This document shows positions 39,562 to 48,700 of a stretch of DNA of 64,000 bases, one piece after another. Under the pieces are notes generated by a model. The model had not been told where the DNA came from. It saw nothing but the letters and a program-made list of their open reading frames with translations, and searched no databases. Origin of the DNA: CAZAQV01 sp964487255 (GTDB lineage: Bacteria; Myxococcota_A; Polyangia; Polyangiales; CAZAQV01); NCBI GenBank assembly GCA_964487255.1, contig CAZAQV010000012.1, positions 62,001-126,000 on the forward strand, read 5' to 3'. Made by a program: the position numbers and the translations under genes. Position 1 is the stretch's first letter, and every line of letters starts with the position of its first letter.

Positions 39562-40821
39562 GTGGGAGACTTGCGGCGCGTCGTCATCACTGGAGTCGGT
39601 ATCGTCAGTCCGTGTGGGCTCGACGCCGAAACGTCGTGGTCCAACATTCGCGCGGGTAAGTCTGGCATCGATAAGATCACCTTGTTCGATGCCGAGCAGT
39701 ACGCTTGCCAAATCGCGGGCGAATGCACGGGCTTCGACCCTGAGCAGTACATCGAGAAGAAGCGTGTACGGGAGATGGCGCGCTTCATCCACCTTGCTGT
39801 CGCCGCGGGTGACGAGGCAATGAAGGACTCCGGACTCGGCGACTCGCCCATCGACAAAGACCGTATCGGCACGTTTGTCGGCGTCGGCATGTGCGGCCTC
39901 GAATATCTCGAAGACGTCGCACGCACGTTGTTTGAGCGCGGTCCTCGTCGTGTTTCCCCATACTTCATTCCGGCCGTCATCTCTAACCTTGCCCCGGGGC
40001 AGCTCTCGATGCGCCACGGGCTACGAGGGCCGAGTTATACCACGACGAGCGCATGCTCGTCGGGTGCGCATGGGATTGGCGAGGCCTTCAAATGGATTCA
40101 GCGCGGCGGCATGGACGCTGCGCTCGCAGGCGGCGCAGAGGCCGCAGTCACCGGGCTCGGCATCGCCGGCTTTACCGCGATGCGGGCGCTCTCAAAGCGC
40201 AACGACAACCCGCAAGCTGCGAGTCGACCCTTCGACGTCGGGCGTGACGGTTTTGTGATGGGCGAGGGGGCCGCCATTATGGTGCTCGAAGAGCGGGAGG
40301 CCGCGCTCGCGCGTGGCGCCAACATTCTCGCCGAGATCACGGGCTACGGCGCGACGGCCGACGCGCATCACCTCACGCAACCTGCGCCGCAGGGCGAGGG
40401 TGCACAGCGGGCGATGCGTCAATGCCTTGAGGATGCATCGCTCAGCGCCAACCAAATCGACTATGTCAATGCGCACGGTACATCGACGCCGCAGGGCGAT
40501 GTGCAAGAGCTTACCGCGATCAAGTCGGTTTTTGGTGAACGCGCAGCACGTGGCGCGGACGGGCTTTGGGTTTCGAGCACCAAGAGCATGACCGGACATT
40601 TACTCGGCGCGGCGGGTGCACTTGAGGCGGCGCTTTGTGCGATGGCTGTGCGCGATGGTGTTGCGCCGCCGACCATCAATCTCGACGAGCCTGACCCTGC
40701 GTCTGAGGGCATGGAATTGGTCTCGGGCAAAGCCAAAGAGCGCGAGCTTCGCCACGTGCTGACGAACTCGTTTGGCTTCGGAGGCACGAATGTTTCACTT
40801 TCGATCAGTGCTCACGAGTAG
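39562..40821 (+). CDS. fabF: 3-oxoacyl-ACP synthase II
   Basis: FabF is the KAS II condensing enzyme for chain elongation. The 419 residues carry Cys165 in TTSACSSGAHGIGEA, His near 306 in YVNAHGTSTPQGD, and His near 342 in SMTGHLLGAAGALEA. The C-terminal NSFGFGGTNVSLS loop is typical. The start is GTG at 39562, seven bases after the acpP stop, with only a weak ribosome site, suggesting coupling to acpP. rpiB follows after six bases. Confidence 0.97.
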   Translation: MGDLRRVVITGVGIVSPCGLDAETSWSNIRAGKSGIDKITLFDAEQYACQIAGECTGFDPEQYIEKKRVREMARFIHLAVAAGDEAMKDSGLGDSPIDKDRIGTFVGVGMCGLEYLEDVARTLFERGPRRVSPYFIPAVISNLAPGQLSMRHGLRGPSYTTTSACSSGAHGIGEAFKWIQRGGMDAALAGGAEAAVTGLGIAGFTAMRALSKRNDNPQAASRPFDVGRDGFVMGEGAAIMVLEEREAALARGANILAEITGYGATADAHHLTQPAPQGEGAQRAMRQCLEDASLSANQIDYVNAHGTSTPQGDVQELTAIKSVFGERAARGADGLWVSSTKSMTGHLLGAAGALEAALCAMAVRDGVAPPTINLDEPDPASEGMELVSGKAKERELRHVLTNSFGFGGTNVSLSISAHE

Positions 40822-40827
40822 GTTGCG

Positions 40828-41274
40828 GTGAGCGCTCAAGCCAAGGTACGCGTCGCGATCGGAGCTGACCACGGTGGGTTTGAGTTCAAAAACCGAGTGG
40901 GTGACTGGTTGCGCGAACGTGGTCACGAGGTCCTCGATTTAGGGACCAATGGCGCAGACTCGGTCGACTACCCCGACTTTGCACACGCTTGCGCAGAAAG
41001 GCTGATCGCTGGAGAGGCGGACTTGGGCGTGCTCATCTGCAAAAGCGGCGTTGGCATGAGCATGGCCGCCAACCGGCATCGCGGCGTGCGCGCTGTGCTT
41101 TGCAGTGAGCCGTTTTCCGCTGAGATGTCGCGCCGCCACAACAACGCGAATATGCTTTGCATGGGCACTAACGTTGTGGGTGAGGGCCTCGCGTTGCGTA
41201 TCCTCGATGCGTTCCTCGGGGCCGAGTTCGAGGGTGGCCGCCACGAGCGCCGCATCAAAAAAATTGAGCCGTGA
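40828..41274 (+). CDS. rpiB: Ribose-5-phosphate isomerase B
   Basis: RpiB interconverts ribose 5-phosphate and ribulose 5-phosphate. The 148 residues show the family start RVAIGADHGGFEFKN, the catalytic Cys71 in VLICKSGVGMSMAANRHRG, and the His/Asn motif RRHNNANMLCMGTN. It starts at GTG 40828, six bases after fabF. Its stop overlaps the start of the following small gene (GTGA), so it is coupled to it. Confidence 0.95.
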   Translation: MSAQAKVRVAIGADHGGFEFKNRVGDWLRERGHEVLDLGTNGADSVDYPDFAHACAERLIAGEADLGVLICKSGVGMSMAANRHRGVRAVLCSEPFSAEMSRRHNNANMLCMGTNVVGEGLALRILDAFLGAEFEGGRHERRIKKIEP

Positions 41275-41471
41275 CCGATCGGGCCAAAAACAAGTTATTG
41301 TTCCGCAAGGAAACGGAGCGCTACAACTTCAAGTGCGAGTGCCAGGATTGCGTGTTCTATGAGGCACAGAAGACGCGCTGCTCGCACGGCTACCCGACGT
41401 TGGCAGAACGACGACTCACCGAAGCGTCCCCGCTCGTCGACATCTTCTGCAAAGAGTTCAGCGTGATGTGA
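41271..41471 (+). CDS. Small Cys-rich protein coupled to rpiB
   Basis: I do not recognise this 66-residue family. It starts at GTG 41271, whose GTGA overlaps the rpiB stop. Cysteines are arranged as CECQDC near residue 22, CSHGYP near residue 37 and FCKEF near the C-terminus. The first four could bind zinc or an iron-sulfur centre. No signal peptide is present. Tight coupling to rpiB supports it being a real gene. Confidence 0.65.
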   Translation: MTDRAKNKLLFRKETERYNFKCECQDCVFYEAQKTRCSHGYPTLAERRLTEASPLVDIFCKEFSVM

Positions 41472-41487
41472 TGCGCAGTGTCGTTTG

Positions 41488-42348
41488 TCAGAACTTTGTG
41501 GCGACGTAGAGGTTGATGACGGGGCCGCCCATCTGGCGGCGGACGTGCATGATGCCGCCAGCAAACGCCGCACCGACATACCAAGTGGGGATGAACTGGT
41601 AGTCGCCCTCGAGGGTGAAGGCGACATAGCTCGTGCCATTGCCCATCCCGGTAATGGTTTCATGATAGGGCGCGTCGCCGTTGCCCAGTGGGTGCGCGCC
41701 GCTAAAACGAAGGCGTGCCGCGATGCGCGAAGAAAATGCGTAGCCGCCTTCGAGACTCCAACGCAGCACATCGTCGAAGTTTTGGGTTCGGTACGCATAA
41801 GAAGCAGACGCAGCGGCGTAAAAGTCGTCCCAACCACGCCCGATAGACAGCACAGGTTCAAACTCGAGGCTGCCGCGGCCAGGGCGCACCTCGGCAACGC
41901 GTTCGGTGCCGGAATAGATCGGCGTGCTTCGGGTGCTGGCCAGGGGGACAGAGACGAGCATTTCAAAGGCAGCCGCCCAGCGTCCTTCTTGCAGAAATTG
42001 ATAGCGTAGGCCGAGCGTCGGATCGCCTGGGGTGACGCGTGTTTGGCTTTGCCCCGTGCCGTCATCGCCCAAAGCGAACACGCGCAGGAGATCGGTATTG
42101 ACGACCAACGTGGTGCCTTCGCCGAGCCCGAGCTCACCGTAGAAATCGAGCCGCAGTTCGTGGTGAGAGCCGACATCATAGGTGTTGCCGTCCCCATCGT
42201 GGTACCCGGTGCCCGGCAGCCAGCGTAGCCCAAGCTTCGCGAAGCCGTGGCCTTCGGCCGGTGACCATGCGCCCGCGCGCGCCGTGTTGTTGAGGCTCGT
42301 GAAGACGACGAGCGCGAAGCCGAGGATGCGCAAGACCCTTCGGGTCAC
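41488..42348 (-). CDS. Outer-membrane beta-barrel protein (transporter-like)
   Basis: This 286-residue exported protein starts at GTG 42348, with a signal peptide (RRVLRILGFALVVFTSLNN, then ARA). Alternating amphipathic strands with aromatic girdles run to a C-terminal NLYVATKF. Internal segments such as HELRLDFYGELGLGEGTTL and TPGDPTLGLRYQFL resemble small transporter or porin-like barrels (phenol_MetA_deg-type). It is divergent from the polyproline lipoprotein with only 25 bases between the starts, so promoter elements must lie inside coding sequence. An upstream Gly-rich extension of this frame is antisense to the polyproline stretch and is rejected. Confidence 0.75.
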   Translation of the reverse strand: MTRRVLRILGFALVVFTSLNNTARAGAWSPAEGHGFAKLGLRWLPGTGYHDGDGNTYDVGSHHELRLDFYGELGLGEGTTLVVNTDLLRVFALGDDGTGQSQTRVTPGDPTLGLRYQFLQEGRWAAAFEMLVSVPLASTRSTPIYSGTERVAEVRPGRGSLEFEPVLSIGRGWDDFYAAASASYAYRTQNFDDVLRWSLEGGYAFSSRIAARLRFSGAHPLGNGDAPYHETITGMGNGTSYVAFTLEGDYQFIPTWYVGAAFAGGIMHVRRQMGGPVINLYVATKF

Positions 42349-42373
42349 TGTCCAAGTGTGGCAAGCTCGCGCA

Positions 42374-43585
42374 GTGAGATCGAAAACAGCCCTGTTCGCG
42401 TTGCTCGGCTCCATGGCGACCCTCTGCGTAGCATGCGACGACGACCCGCCGCCACCGCCGCCGCCACCGCCGCCACCGCCGCCACTCGAACCCATCATGG
42501 CGCCGCAGGCCGTTGCTTCGACGAGCAGTTATGACTTGGTCGCGACCGATGCCGGCGCGCTTCTTTTTTTCTCGCCACCGCCTTCGGGTGGCGAAGGAAT
42601 CTTCGTGGTGCCGCTTGGACCCGGTGGAAAAAACCTAAGCCCAGCGAAACAAGTGGTCGAGTTCAAGAAGAAGCGAAGGGGTTCACTCGCTCAGATTCCA
42701 AAGTCTGTTCCCGCACTCGACGCAGAGTCGAAGGGCGGAAAGATCGCACTCGCTTGGATCAGCGAACACAACCTCGACATGGAGGTCGCTGCGGCACTCG
42801 GAGATGTTTCAACGCTCAAGTTTTCGAAGACCGCAACCTTGGTGCGGGACCTTCCCGTTGAGATGCCACGCAACGAAGCGCAGGTTCGAGCCGCACTTTC
42901 CGACACCGGCCAAGTTGTCGTGATGGCGCGTGGTCAGGACACACGATGCCCCGACTCGGGGACGAGTAAAAAATGCGCGACCTTTCTTACCGGTTCCCTC
43001 GAAGGTGCCTCGTTCCGGTCGAGAATGCCGCTCGTGGTTCCCGAACCGTGCACGCGTCCCCTGACGCAGGGCGTGTTCTTTGCCCAGTCTTGGTACTACG
43101 GCGTGTGCTCGGAGGGCTCTGGACAAGCGAAGACGACCGTTTACGCGATCACGTTTGAACCCGAGTACGCAGAAGCCCATTCGGTGGAGTCCGCGAGCGA
43201 CGGACTCGACCTCGTGCGAGGGCCCGACGGCGTGATCGCCCTCGATGCCAGGACCGGCGCGCACGCTGCGACGCGTATCGGCAGCGGGGACCGCAACAAT
43301 GTGCACTGGCCGAGTGCCAGTCGCGGGATCTTCTGTGACGGTGAGTCGCCCGTGATTCACCTCTCACGCTCTGAGAAAAAGGACGCACCGACCCTGGTTC
43401 GAAAAACGCTTTCCGGGCCAGAATCGGGCATCGGTCCATGGCTGCCCGCGAAACTACGTAAGAAGCCTTATGTGCGCGCCGTGTGGACCGGCGAGGCCTT
43501 GCTCGTCGCCGACATGGCCGCCGGCGAGATACGCCTCTCACGCCACCAATGCCGCGAAGGCGTCCTGAAGCGTACGGATATTTGA
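42374..43585 (+). CDS. Polyproline lipoprotein
   Basis: I recognise no family. The 403 residues start at GTG 42374 with a lipoprotein signal, FALLGSMATLCVAC. Three Asp residues come directly after the Cys, then 13 consecutive prolines encoded by a CCG/CCA tandem repeat at about 42447-42485. The remaining body is predicted beta-rich, with possible blade-like repeats, and six or so Cys that could form disulfides. It is likely anchored in a membrane with the Pro rod as spacer. It ends 25 bases before the HMG-CoA lyase start. Confidence 0.72.
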   Translation: MRSKTALFALLGSMATLCVACDDDPPPPPPPPPPPPPLEPIMAPQAVASTSSYDLVATDAGALLFFSPPPSGGEGIFVVPLGPGGKNLSPAKQVVEFKKKRRGSLAQIPKSVPALDAESKGGKIALAWISEHNLDMEVAAALGDVSTLKFSKTATLVRDLPVEMPRNEAQVRAALSDTGQVVVMARGQDTRCPDSGTSKKCATFLTGSLEGASFRSRMPLVVPEPCTRPLTQGVFFAQSWYYGVCSEGSGQAKTTVYAITFEPEYAEAHSVESASDGLDLVRGPDGVIALDARTGAHAATRIGSGDRNNVHWPSASRGIFCDGESPVIHLSRSEKKDAPTLVRKTLSGPESGIGPWLPAKLRKKPYVRAVWTGEALLVADMAAGEIRLSRHQCREGVLKRTDI

Positions 43586-43610
43586 GTTGTGGTAGGTTCG
43601 AGGAACCGCC

Positions 43611-44534
43611 ATGACAGACCTTTTTCAGAACCTGCCGGACCGCGTGACCGTGTACGAGGTGTCTCCTCGAGACGGACTACAGAATGAGGCGGTTACTGTG
43701 CCGACAAACGGCAAGCTGCGCCTCATAGAAGCGTTGATCGCGTCGGGCCTCAGCCGCATTGAAGTATCGAGCTTCGTCTCGCCCAAGTGGGTGCCGCAAC
43801 TTGCCGATGCGGAGCAAGTGGTCAGTCGTATCGAGAAGCGCGAAGGACTTCTGTGCGCTGCGCTTTGCCCGAACCGGCGCGGTCTTGAGCGCGCGCTCAG
43901 CACAGGGATCGATGAGATTGGTGTTTTTCTTTCCTCGAGCGAGACGCACAACCGCAAGAACGTGAACAAGTCGATCGACGAGACCCTCAACGTGTTCGCC
44001 GACTTTGTACCCGAGGCGGTCGACAAGGGGCTTCGCGTACGGGGATATGTGTCGACGGTTTGGGGCTGCCCATACGAAGGCAAAATCGATCCAGCTCGAG
44101 GTCTCGCCATCGCCAACCGACTTCTCGAGCTCGGCTGCTATCAAGTTTCGCTCGGTGACACGATCGGTGTTGGAAACCCGCGGCAGACGCGAGACATCGT
44201 TCAGCTCTTCCTTTCGGAGATCGACGCCGAAAAGCTGGCGCTGCATCTTCACGACACGCGCGGCACGGCGCTTTCGAACGTTATCGTCGGGCTCGAACTT
44301 GGGATTCGTACCTTTGATGCGTCCGTGGGCGGTCTCGGGGGTTGTCCCTACGCGCCGGGCGCTGCCGGCAACTTGGCGACCGAGGACTTGGTCTACACCC
44401 TTCATGGCATGGGGGTCGAAACGGGGGTCGACCTGGAAAAACTGTGGGAAGCAGGGCAGGTTGCCGAGGCTGTCGTCGGTCGTGAGCTGCCCGGCAAGGT
44501 TCATCGCGCGGGCGTTCGCTCGCTGCGGCAGTGA
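43611..44534 (+). CDS. Hydroxymethylglutaryl-CoA lyase
   Basis: The enzyme cleaves HMG-CoA to acetoacetate and acetyl-CoA in leucine breakdown. The 307 residues carry VYEVSPRDGLQNE (Arg20, Asp21), metal ligands in LHLHDTRGTALSN near 211-220, and the family signature GGLGGCPYAPGAAGN with catalytic Cys245. The ATG at 43611 is preceded by a small hairpin (GGTTC-GAG-GAACC) that covers a GAGG ribosome-site-like sequence. Acyl-CoA dehydrogenase at 58368 could belong to the same catabolic theme, but it lies 14 kb away. Confidence 0.95.
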   Translation: MTDLFQNLPDRVTVYEVSPRDGLQNEAVTVPTNGKLRLIEALIASGLSRIEVSSFVSPKWVPQLADAEQVVSRIEKREGLLCAALCPNRRGLERALSTGIDEIGVFLSSSETHNRKNVNKSIDETLNVFADFVPEAVDKGLRVRGYVSTVWGCPYEGKIDPARGLAIANRLLELGCYQVSLGDTIGVGNPRQTRDIVQLFLSEIDAEKLALHLHDTRGTALSNVIVGLELGIRTFDASVGGLGGCPYAPGAAGNLATEDLVYTLHGMGVETGVDLEKLWEAGQVAEAVVGRELPGKVHRAGVRSLRQ

Positions 44535-44582
44535 GACAAGTTCGACGTGGCATTGCGCGCTACCACGCGGTAATCTGCCAGC

Positions 44583-45437
44583 ATGTTGACTGCGATGTTG
44601 CTGGCCACGCCGCTGTTTGGGCTTTCCCTTACGCCGCCCGATATGGCGTCACTCAACCTACGCCTGAATTCTCAGATCTTCGCGCAGCCGCTCATCGCGT
44701 CGCCGCTGCTTCCCCAAGACGACTGGGACGAGGACTGGGAAGAAGAAGAGGAAGAGGAAGCCGCCGAGCCTAAGAAGGCTGAGCCCGAGACGCTTGAGCC
44801 CAAGCCTGCTGACAAAGACGACGAGTGGGAGGAAGAAGCGGACAAAAAAGAGGAGACCGCTGAGCCACCACGGGACAAGGGGCCCACTCTGTCAAAGGAA
44901 GAGTATGCAGAACAGGTTCAAACCCGCTCGGATCTCAGCGACATCCATCGCGTCATGGGCATTGCGACCTGGGGCGCGATGACGGCGACGCTCGTTGGTG
45001 GGACCATCCAATATTACAATCTCTATGGTTTCGGTTCGGGAATCGATAACAATCCCTGTGTTGAGGGCAGCGCGATTTTTGGGCAGGGGCAGTGCTCCGG
45101 CACGCCGTGGCTCCACCTTGGTGGTGCACTTGTCACGACGGCCCTCTACTCCACGACCTTCGCGCTTTCTCTTGCCATGCCTGACCCCAACGACCTCGCC
45201 AACGGCAAGGGCGAGTACGCCGACAAACTGAGCCTCCACAAGACGCTGCGCTGGGTTCACTTCGCGGGCATGCTCGCGCAAATGGGCCTCGGGCTTTTGA
45301 TCGCCAATAGCGAAGTGATCGGTCTCGACCGCGCCAACGACTACGGGACGTTGCAGGCGCTATCCACGGTACACCTCGGAGTGGGGCTGGTGACGTGGGG
45401 CGCCCTGTCATGGGCCGGCGCGCTATTCACATTTTGA
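44583..45437 (+). CDS. Cytochrome-b561-like four-helix membrane protein
   Basis: This 284-residue protein is not firmly recognised. A short hydrophobic N-terminus is followed by an extremely acidic, Pro/Lys-rich linker at about residues 45-105 (long runs of Glu). Four hydrophobic helices follow, with His residues at their starts: HRVMGIATWGAM, HLGGALVTTALY, HKTLRWVHFAGM and HLGVGLVTWGAL. The helix count and paired His resemble cytochrome b561-type haem-binding folds, but no family signature is certain. The acidic linker suggests the N-terminal part lies outside the cytoplasm or binds cations. Repeat copy F lies 19 bases after its stop. Confidence 0.6.
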   Translation: MLTAMLLATPLFGLSLTPPDMASLNLRLNSQIFAQPLIASPLLPQDDWDEDWEEEEEEEAAEPKKAEPETLEPKPADKDDEWEEEADKKEETAEPPRDKGPTLSKEEYAEQVQTRSDLSDIHRVMGIATWGAMTATLVGGTIQYYNLYGFGSGIDNNPCVEGSAIFGQGQCSGTPWLHLGGALVTTALYSTTFALSLAMPDPNDLANGKGEYADKLSLHKTLRWVHFAGMLAQMGLGLLIANSEVIGLDRANDYGTLQALSTVHLGVGLVTWGALSWAGALFTF

Positions 45438-45455
45438 ACGCCCGATCCGCGTCGC

Positions 45456-45533
45456 GATGAGACCAGCGAGAGCGAGAAGCACTGTGCTATTTGCACAGGG
45501 CTTTGAATCGAGCGAGAGACGAAGAGCCAGAAG
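45456..45533 (+). repeat. Dispersed structured repeat, copy F
   Basis: The copy starts GATGAG and ends GACGAAGAGCCAGAAG. The central hairpin has arms CTGTGC (45482-45487) and GCACAG (45493-45498) around TATTT, with AAGC/GCTT as outer stem. It is two to three bases shorter than the other copies. It lies in the 273-base gap between the b561-like gene and the giant TPR gene. Confidence 0.78.
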
Positions 45534-45710
45534 TATCGCGCTCGACGCGCCTCAGATCGCGATTGAGATGTGTGCTTGAACACACGGAACAAGGCGCCGC
45601 TTGCGAACTCCCGGTGAATGGGCAGTTCTATCATGTGCCGCAAAAAAGGGGCGATCTGCACGTCATCGGCTCTGGTGATCGAGCGGTCGATCACGATACT
45701 CTCCTTGGCA

Positions 45711-48700
45711 ATGTCGAGCGACACGAATGACCCCAAAGTCGAGTTCGAAACGCGCCTCCGCGAGGCGCTCAGCAACCCCTGGGCCGAGGGCGTAGATGGG
45801 CGGCTCATGGAAGCAGTCTCCGCACTCGGTGACACGAATCGAGCCCCGCTCGTGCGACGCGTTGCGGACGCGAGGCAGGTCCGTGCCAGTTTGCGCGATC
45901 ACATTGCGGTTGAACTGCTGATGCGTGTGGAGCTCGCTCTTCGTGAAGGCGACGCCGAAGGGGAGCGCGCCAAGCTTCTGCGCGAAATCGCGCGTGTGCG
46001 CCACGAGCACTTGGTCGACAACACAGGCGCACTCGAGGCGTATCACGAGGCGCAGAAGCTTGAGCAGGACATCGAGGTTGCGGGGCGGATCGCACACTTG
46101 CAACAGATGACCGACAACTGGAAAGAGCTCGGAGCTCGCTTTGCCCGCGAGTCCAAGAATGCGCCCATTCCAAGTATGGCTGCTTCGCTCACACTTCGTG
46201 CGGCGTCGCTCGCATGGCAGTATCGCTCACCTCGTCCCGCCAATGTCGCCAAGCTGTTCGACGCAGCGGCGACCGCAGACCCAGCGAACATCTCGATTAT
46301 CGAGGCCTATTTGCACGTGTTAAGAACACACGAGGAGTGGGCGCGCTTTGTTGAAGTGGCGCAAAACGCATCGCAGGCGGTCCGCACGGACGCGGAACGC
46401 ACGTCGCTGCTGCTCAAGGCAGCACGCGCGTCGGGTTACTTCGCAGGCAATCCCGGCACCGCGGCCGAGCTGTTCGAGAGCATGCTTGAGGAGGTCCCCG
46501 GCCAACCGGACGCGCTAGGCTTTTTGGCCAAGCACTACGAGTCGGAAGAAAAGTGGGATCAGCTTGCAGAGATCTACAAGCGGCAGCTTGCGTTGCCGCA
46601 CGAACTGGACGAAGAGCGTCGTATCCTATCTGCCCTCGGACAGCTTTACTGGCTCCAGCTCGGGGACAATGATGCCGCCAGGGAGCATTTCGAGCGCTTG
46701 CTCAACCTCGATGCCAGCGCAAACGACGCGCTGTCGTTCTTCGAGGAGCAGCTGTCGGGGTCGGACCCGGAGCGGCTGGCGAAGCTCTACGCATCAGCGG
46801 CCCGTTCCGTCGATGACACTGAGCGGCGCGTTTCGCTCCTCGCGCGGGCCGCAGAGCAGTACGAGTCCGCAGAGGATGCCGAAGCAGCAAAGCAGGCTTG
46901 GAGCCGGGTGCTCGAACTTGACCCGCAGCACCAAAAAGCGCTCGCTGCGGCGGGCATTCCCGGCGAGGCGCTCGAAGGTTGGCGTGGCGATGCGGCGCAG
47001 CTCGATGCCGCCGCTGCGCTTCAGACCTACGCCGAGAACCTCGAGGAGTTCGAGGCGGACGACTACGCGAAAGCCCGCTCACTGGCATCGCAAGTGTTTG
47101 CGAACGAGCCGACAGACGAGGCCGCGCACGAAGCGCTCATGTCGATTTATGAGCATGGGGGGCGCTGGAAAGACGTGGCCGAACACCTGCGCGCGCGCGC
47201 GACGGCGATGGCGGACGAAAAGCGAAGTGCAGAAACTTGGTCCGCGCTTGGCGTTGTGGCCGAAGATAAGCTTGACGACTCGGCGCTTGCGCGAGAGGCG
47301 TTCGAGCACGCGCTGGCCGCTGACACGGAGAACCTGGTCGCCCTGGCCCGCCTCGACCAGCTCCTTCAGCGGACGGGCGATGCAGAGGCTCGCGCCACCA
47401 TGCTCGAAAGACGGGTCGGCGACTCGCCGGTCGAAGAGGATGCGCCGTTTTTGCGACAGTTGGCGGTACTCTGCGCGGAAGACCTCGGGGACCATGCGCG
47501 CGCGATGCGCGCGTGGAAGACGCTGGTGACGCTAGACCCGACTGACGCGCAGGCGCGCGCCGAACTGATCAAGTCAGCCGAGCGCGCCGAGGACTGGTCC
47601 GAACTCGTCTTTGGCCTCTCTCAAGTCGCCGACAACGCCGAGCAAGCGGAGCGGGCTCAGGCGTTCTCACAGATTGCGCGTGTGCAGCGCAAGCGGCTCG
47701 GCGATGCCGAAGCTGCTCGTTTGGCGTGGCAAAAAGCGCTCGAGATTGACCCGGGGCAAGAAGAAGCACGTCAGGGTCTCCTTGAGCTTGTGACGCACGA
47801 CCTCGATTGGGAGGCGCTGGAAGTCTTGCGGGGTACCGGAGATGGGCAAGGTCGCGTGGCGCAGGTGATGGAGCGCGCCGCTGAAGCGCGCGAGGAAACC
47901 GACGCTGCGATCGCCTTGGCAACGCGCGCTGCGGAGATCTACGAAGCCGAACAGGACGCTCCGGGAGCCGAACGCGCCTGGTCCGTGGTGCTCACCAAAG
48001 ACCCAGAACACGAGGGTGCCAAAGCGGCCATGGAGGCTGCGGATAAAGCCGCGCAGGCCGAGGCCCGCGCGGAGCTTGAGGCTCGTCTAACTGAACTCGC
48101 GGAAAAGACAAAAAAAGCACGCGGAAAGAACCGCATCAAGCTTCTGCAAGAGCAAGCCGATATCGCAGAGCATCAGTTGCGTGACGATCGTCGAGCTTTC
48201 GAGTTGCTCGTCGAGATCTGGCGCAAAGACGCCGACGCCGACGCGGGCTTGGAGCGTCTACGCAACTGCGCGCGCCGCTTGGGTGACGAGAGTCGGTTGG
48301 TCGAAATCATGCTCGAGGCGGCGGCCGACTTGGGTGGACGAGAGAGAAGCCGGCTTCGTTTGCGAGCTGCAGAGGTGCTTGATGTTGAAGGTTCTCAACC
48401 CGAAGCTGCAGCCAAAGCATACGCGGACGTCCTTGAAGACAACGAAGCCGTTGCCGAGTTGCGCGGTGAAGATGTTGCTCGTGCTGCCCAATCGCTGCAG
48501 AGACTTGCGAGGGAGCTCAACGACTCCGTTCTGCTGCGCAAGGCGCTGGTTGCGGAGGCTTCGTTTGGCGAGGATGTCGAGCATCGGGACGCGTTGTTGC
48601 GTGAAGCAGCGCAGCTTGCCGTCGAAGATAAGGATATCGATGCAGCGCTTGCGATCACACAACAGCGCGTCGAACTTCAACCGGACGCGATAGGTCCGCT

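Noticed and set aside
42349..42498. Gly-rich N-terminal extension of the barrel gene
   Set aside because: It is the antisense of the polyproline repeat; the signal peptide starts at 42348.
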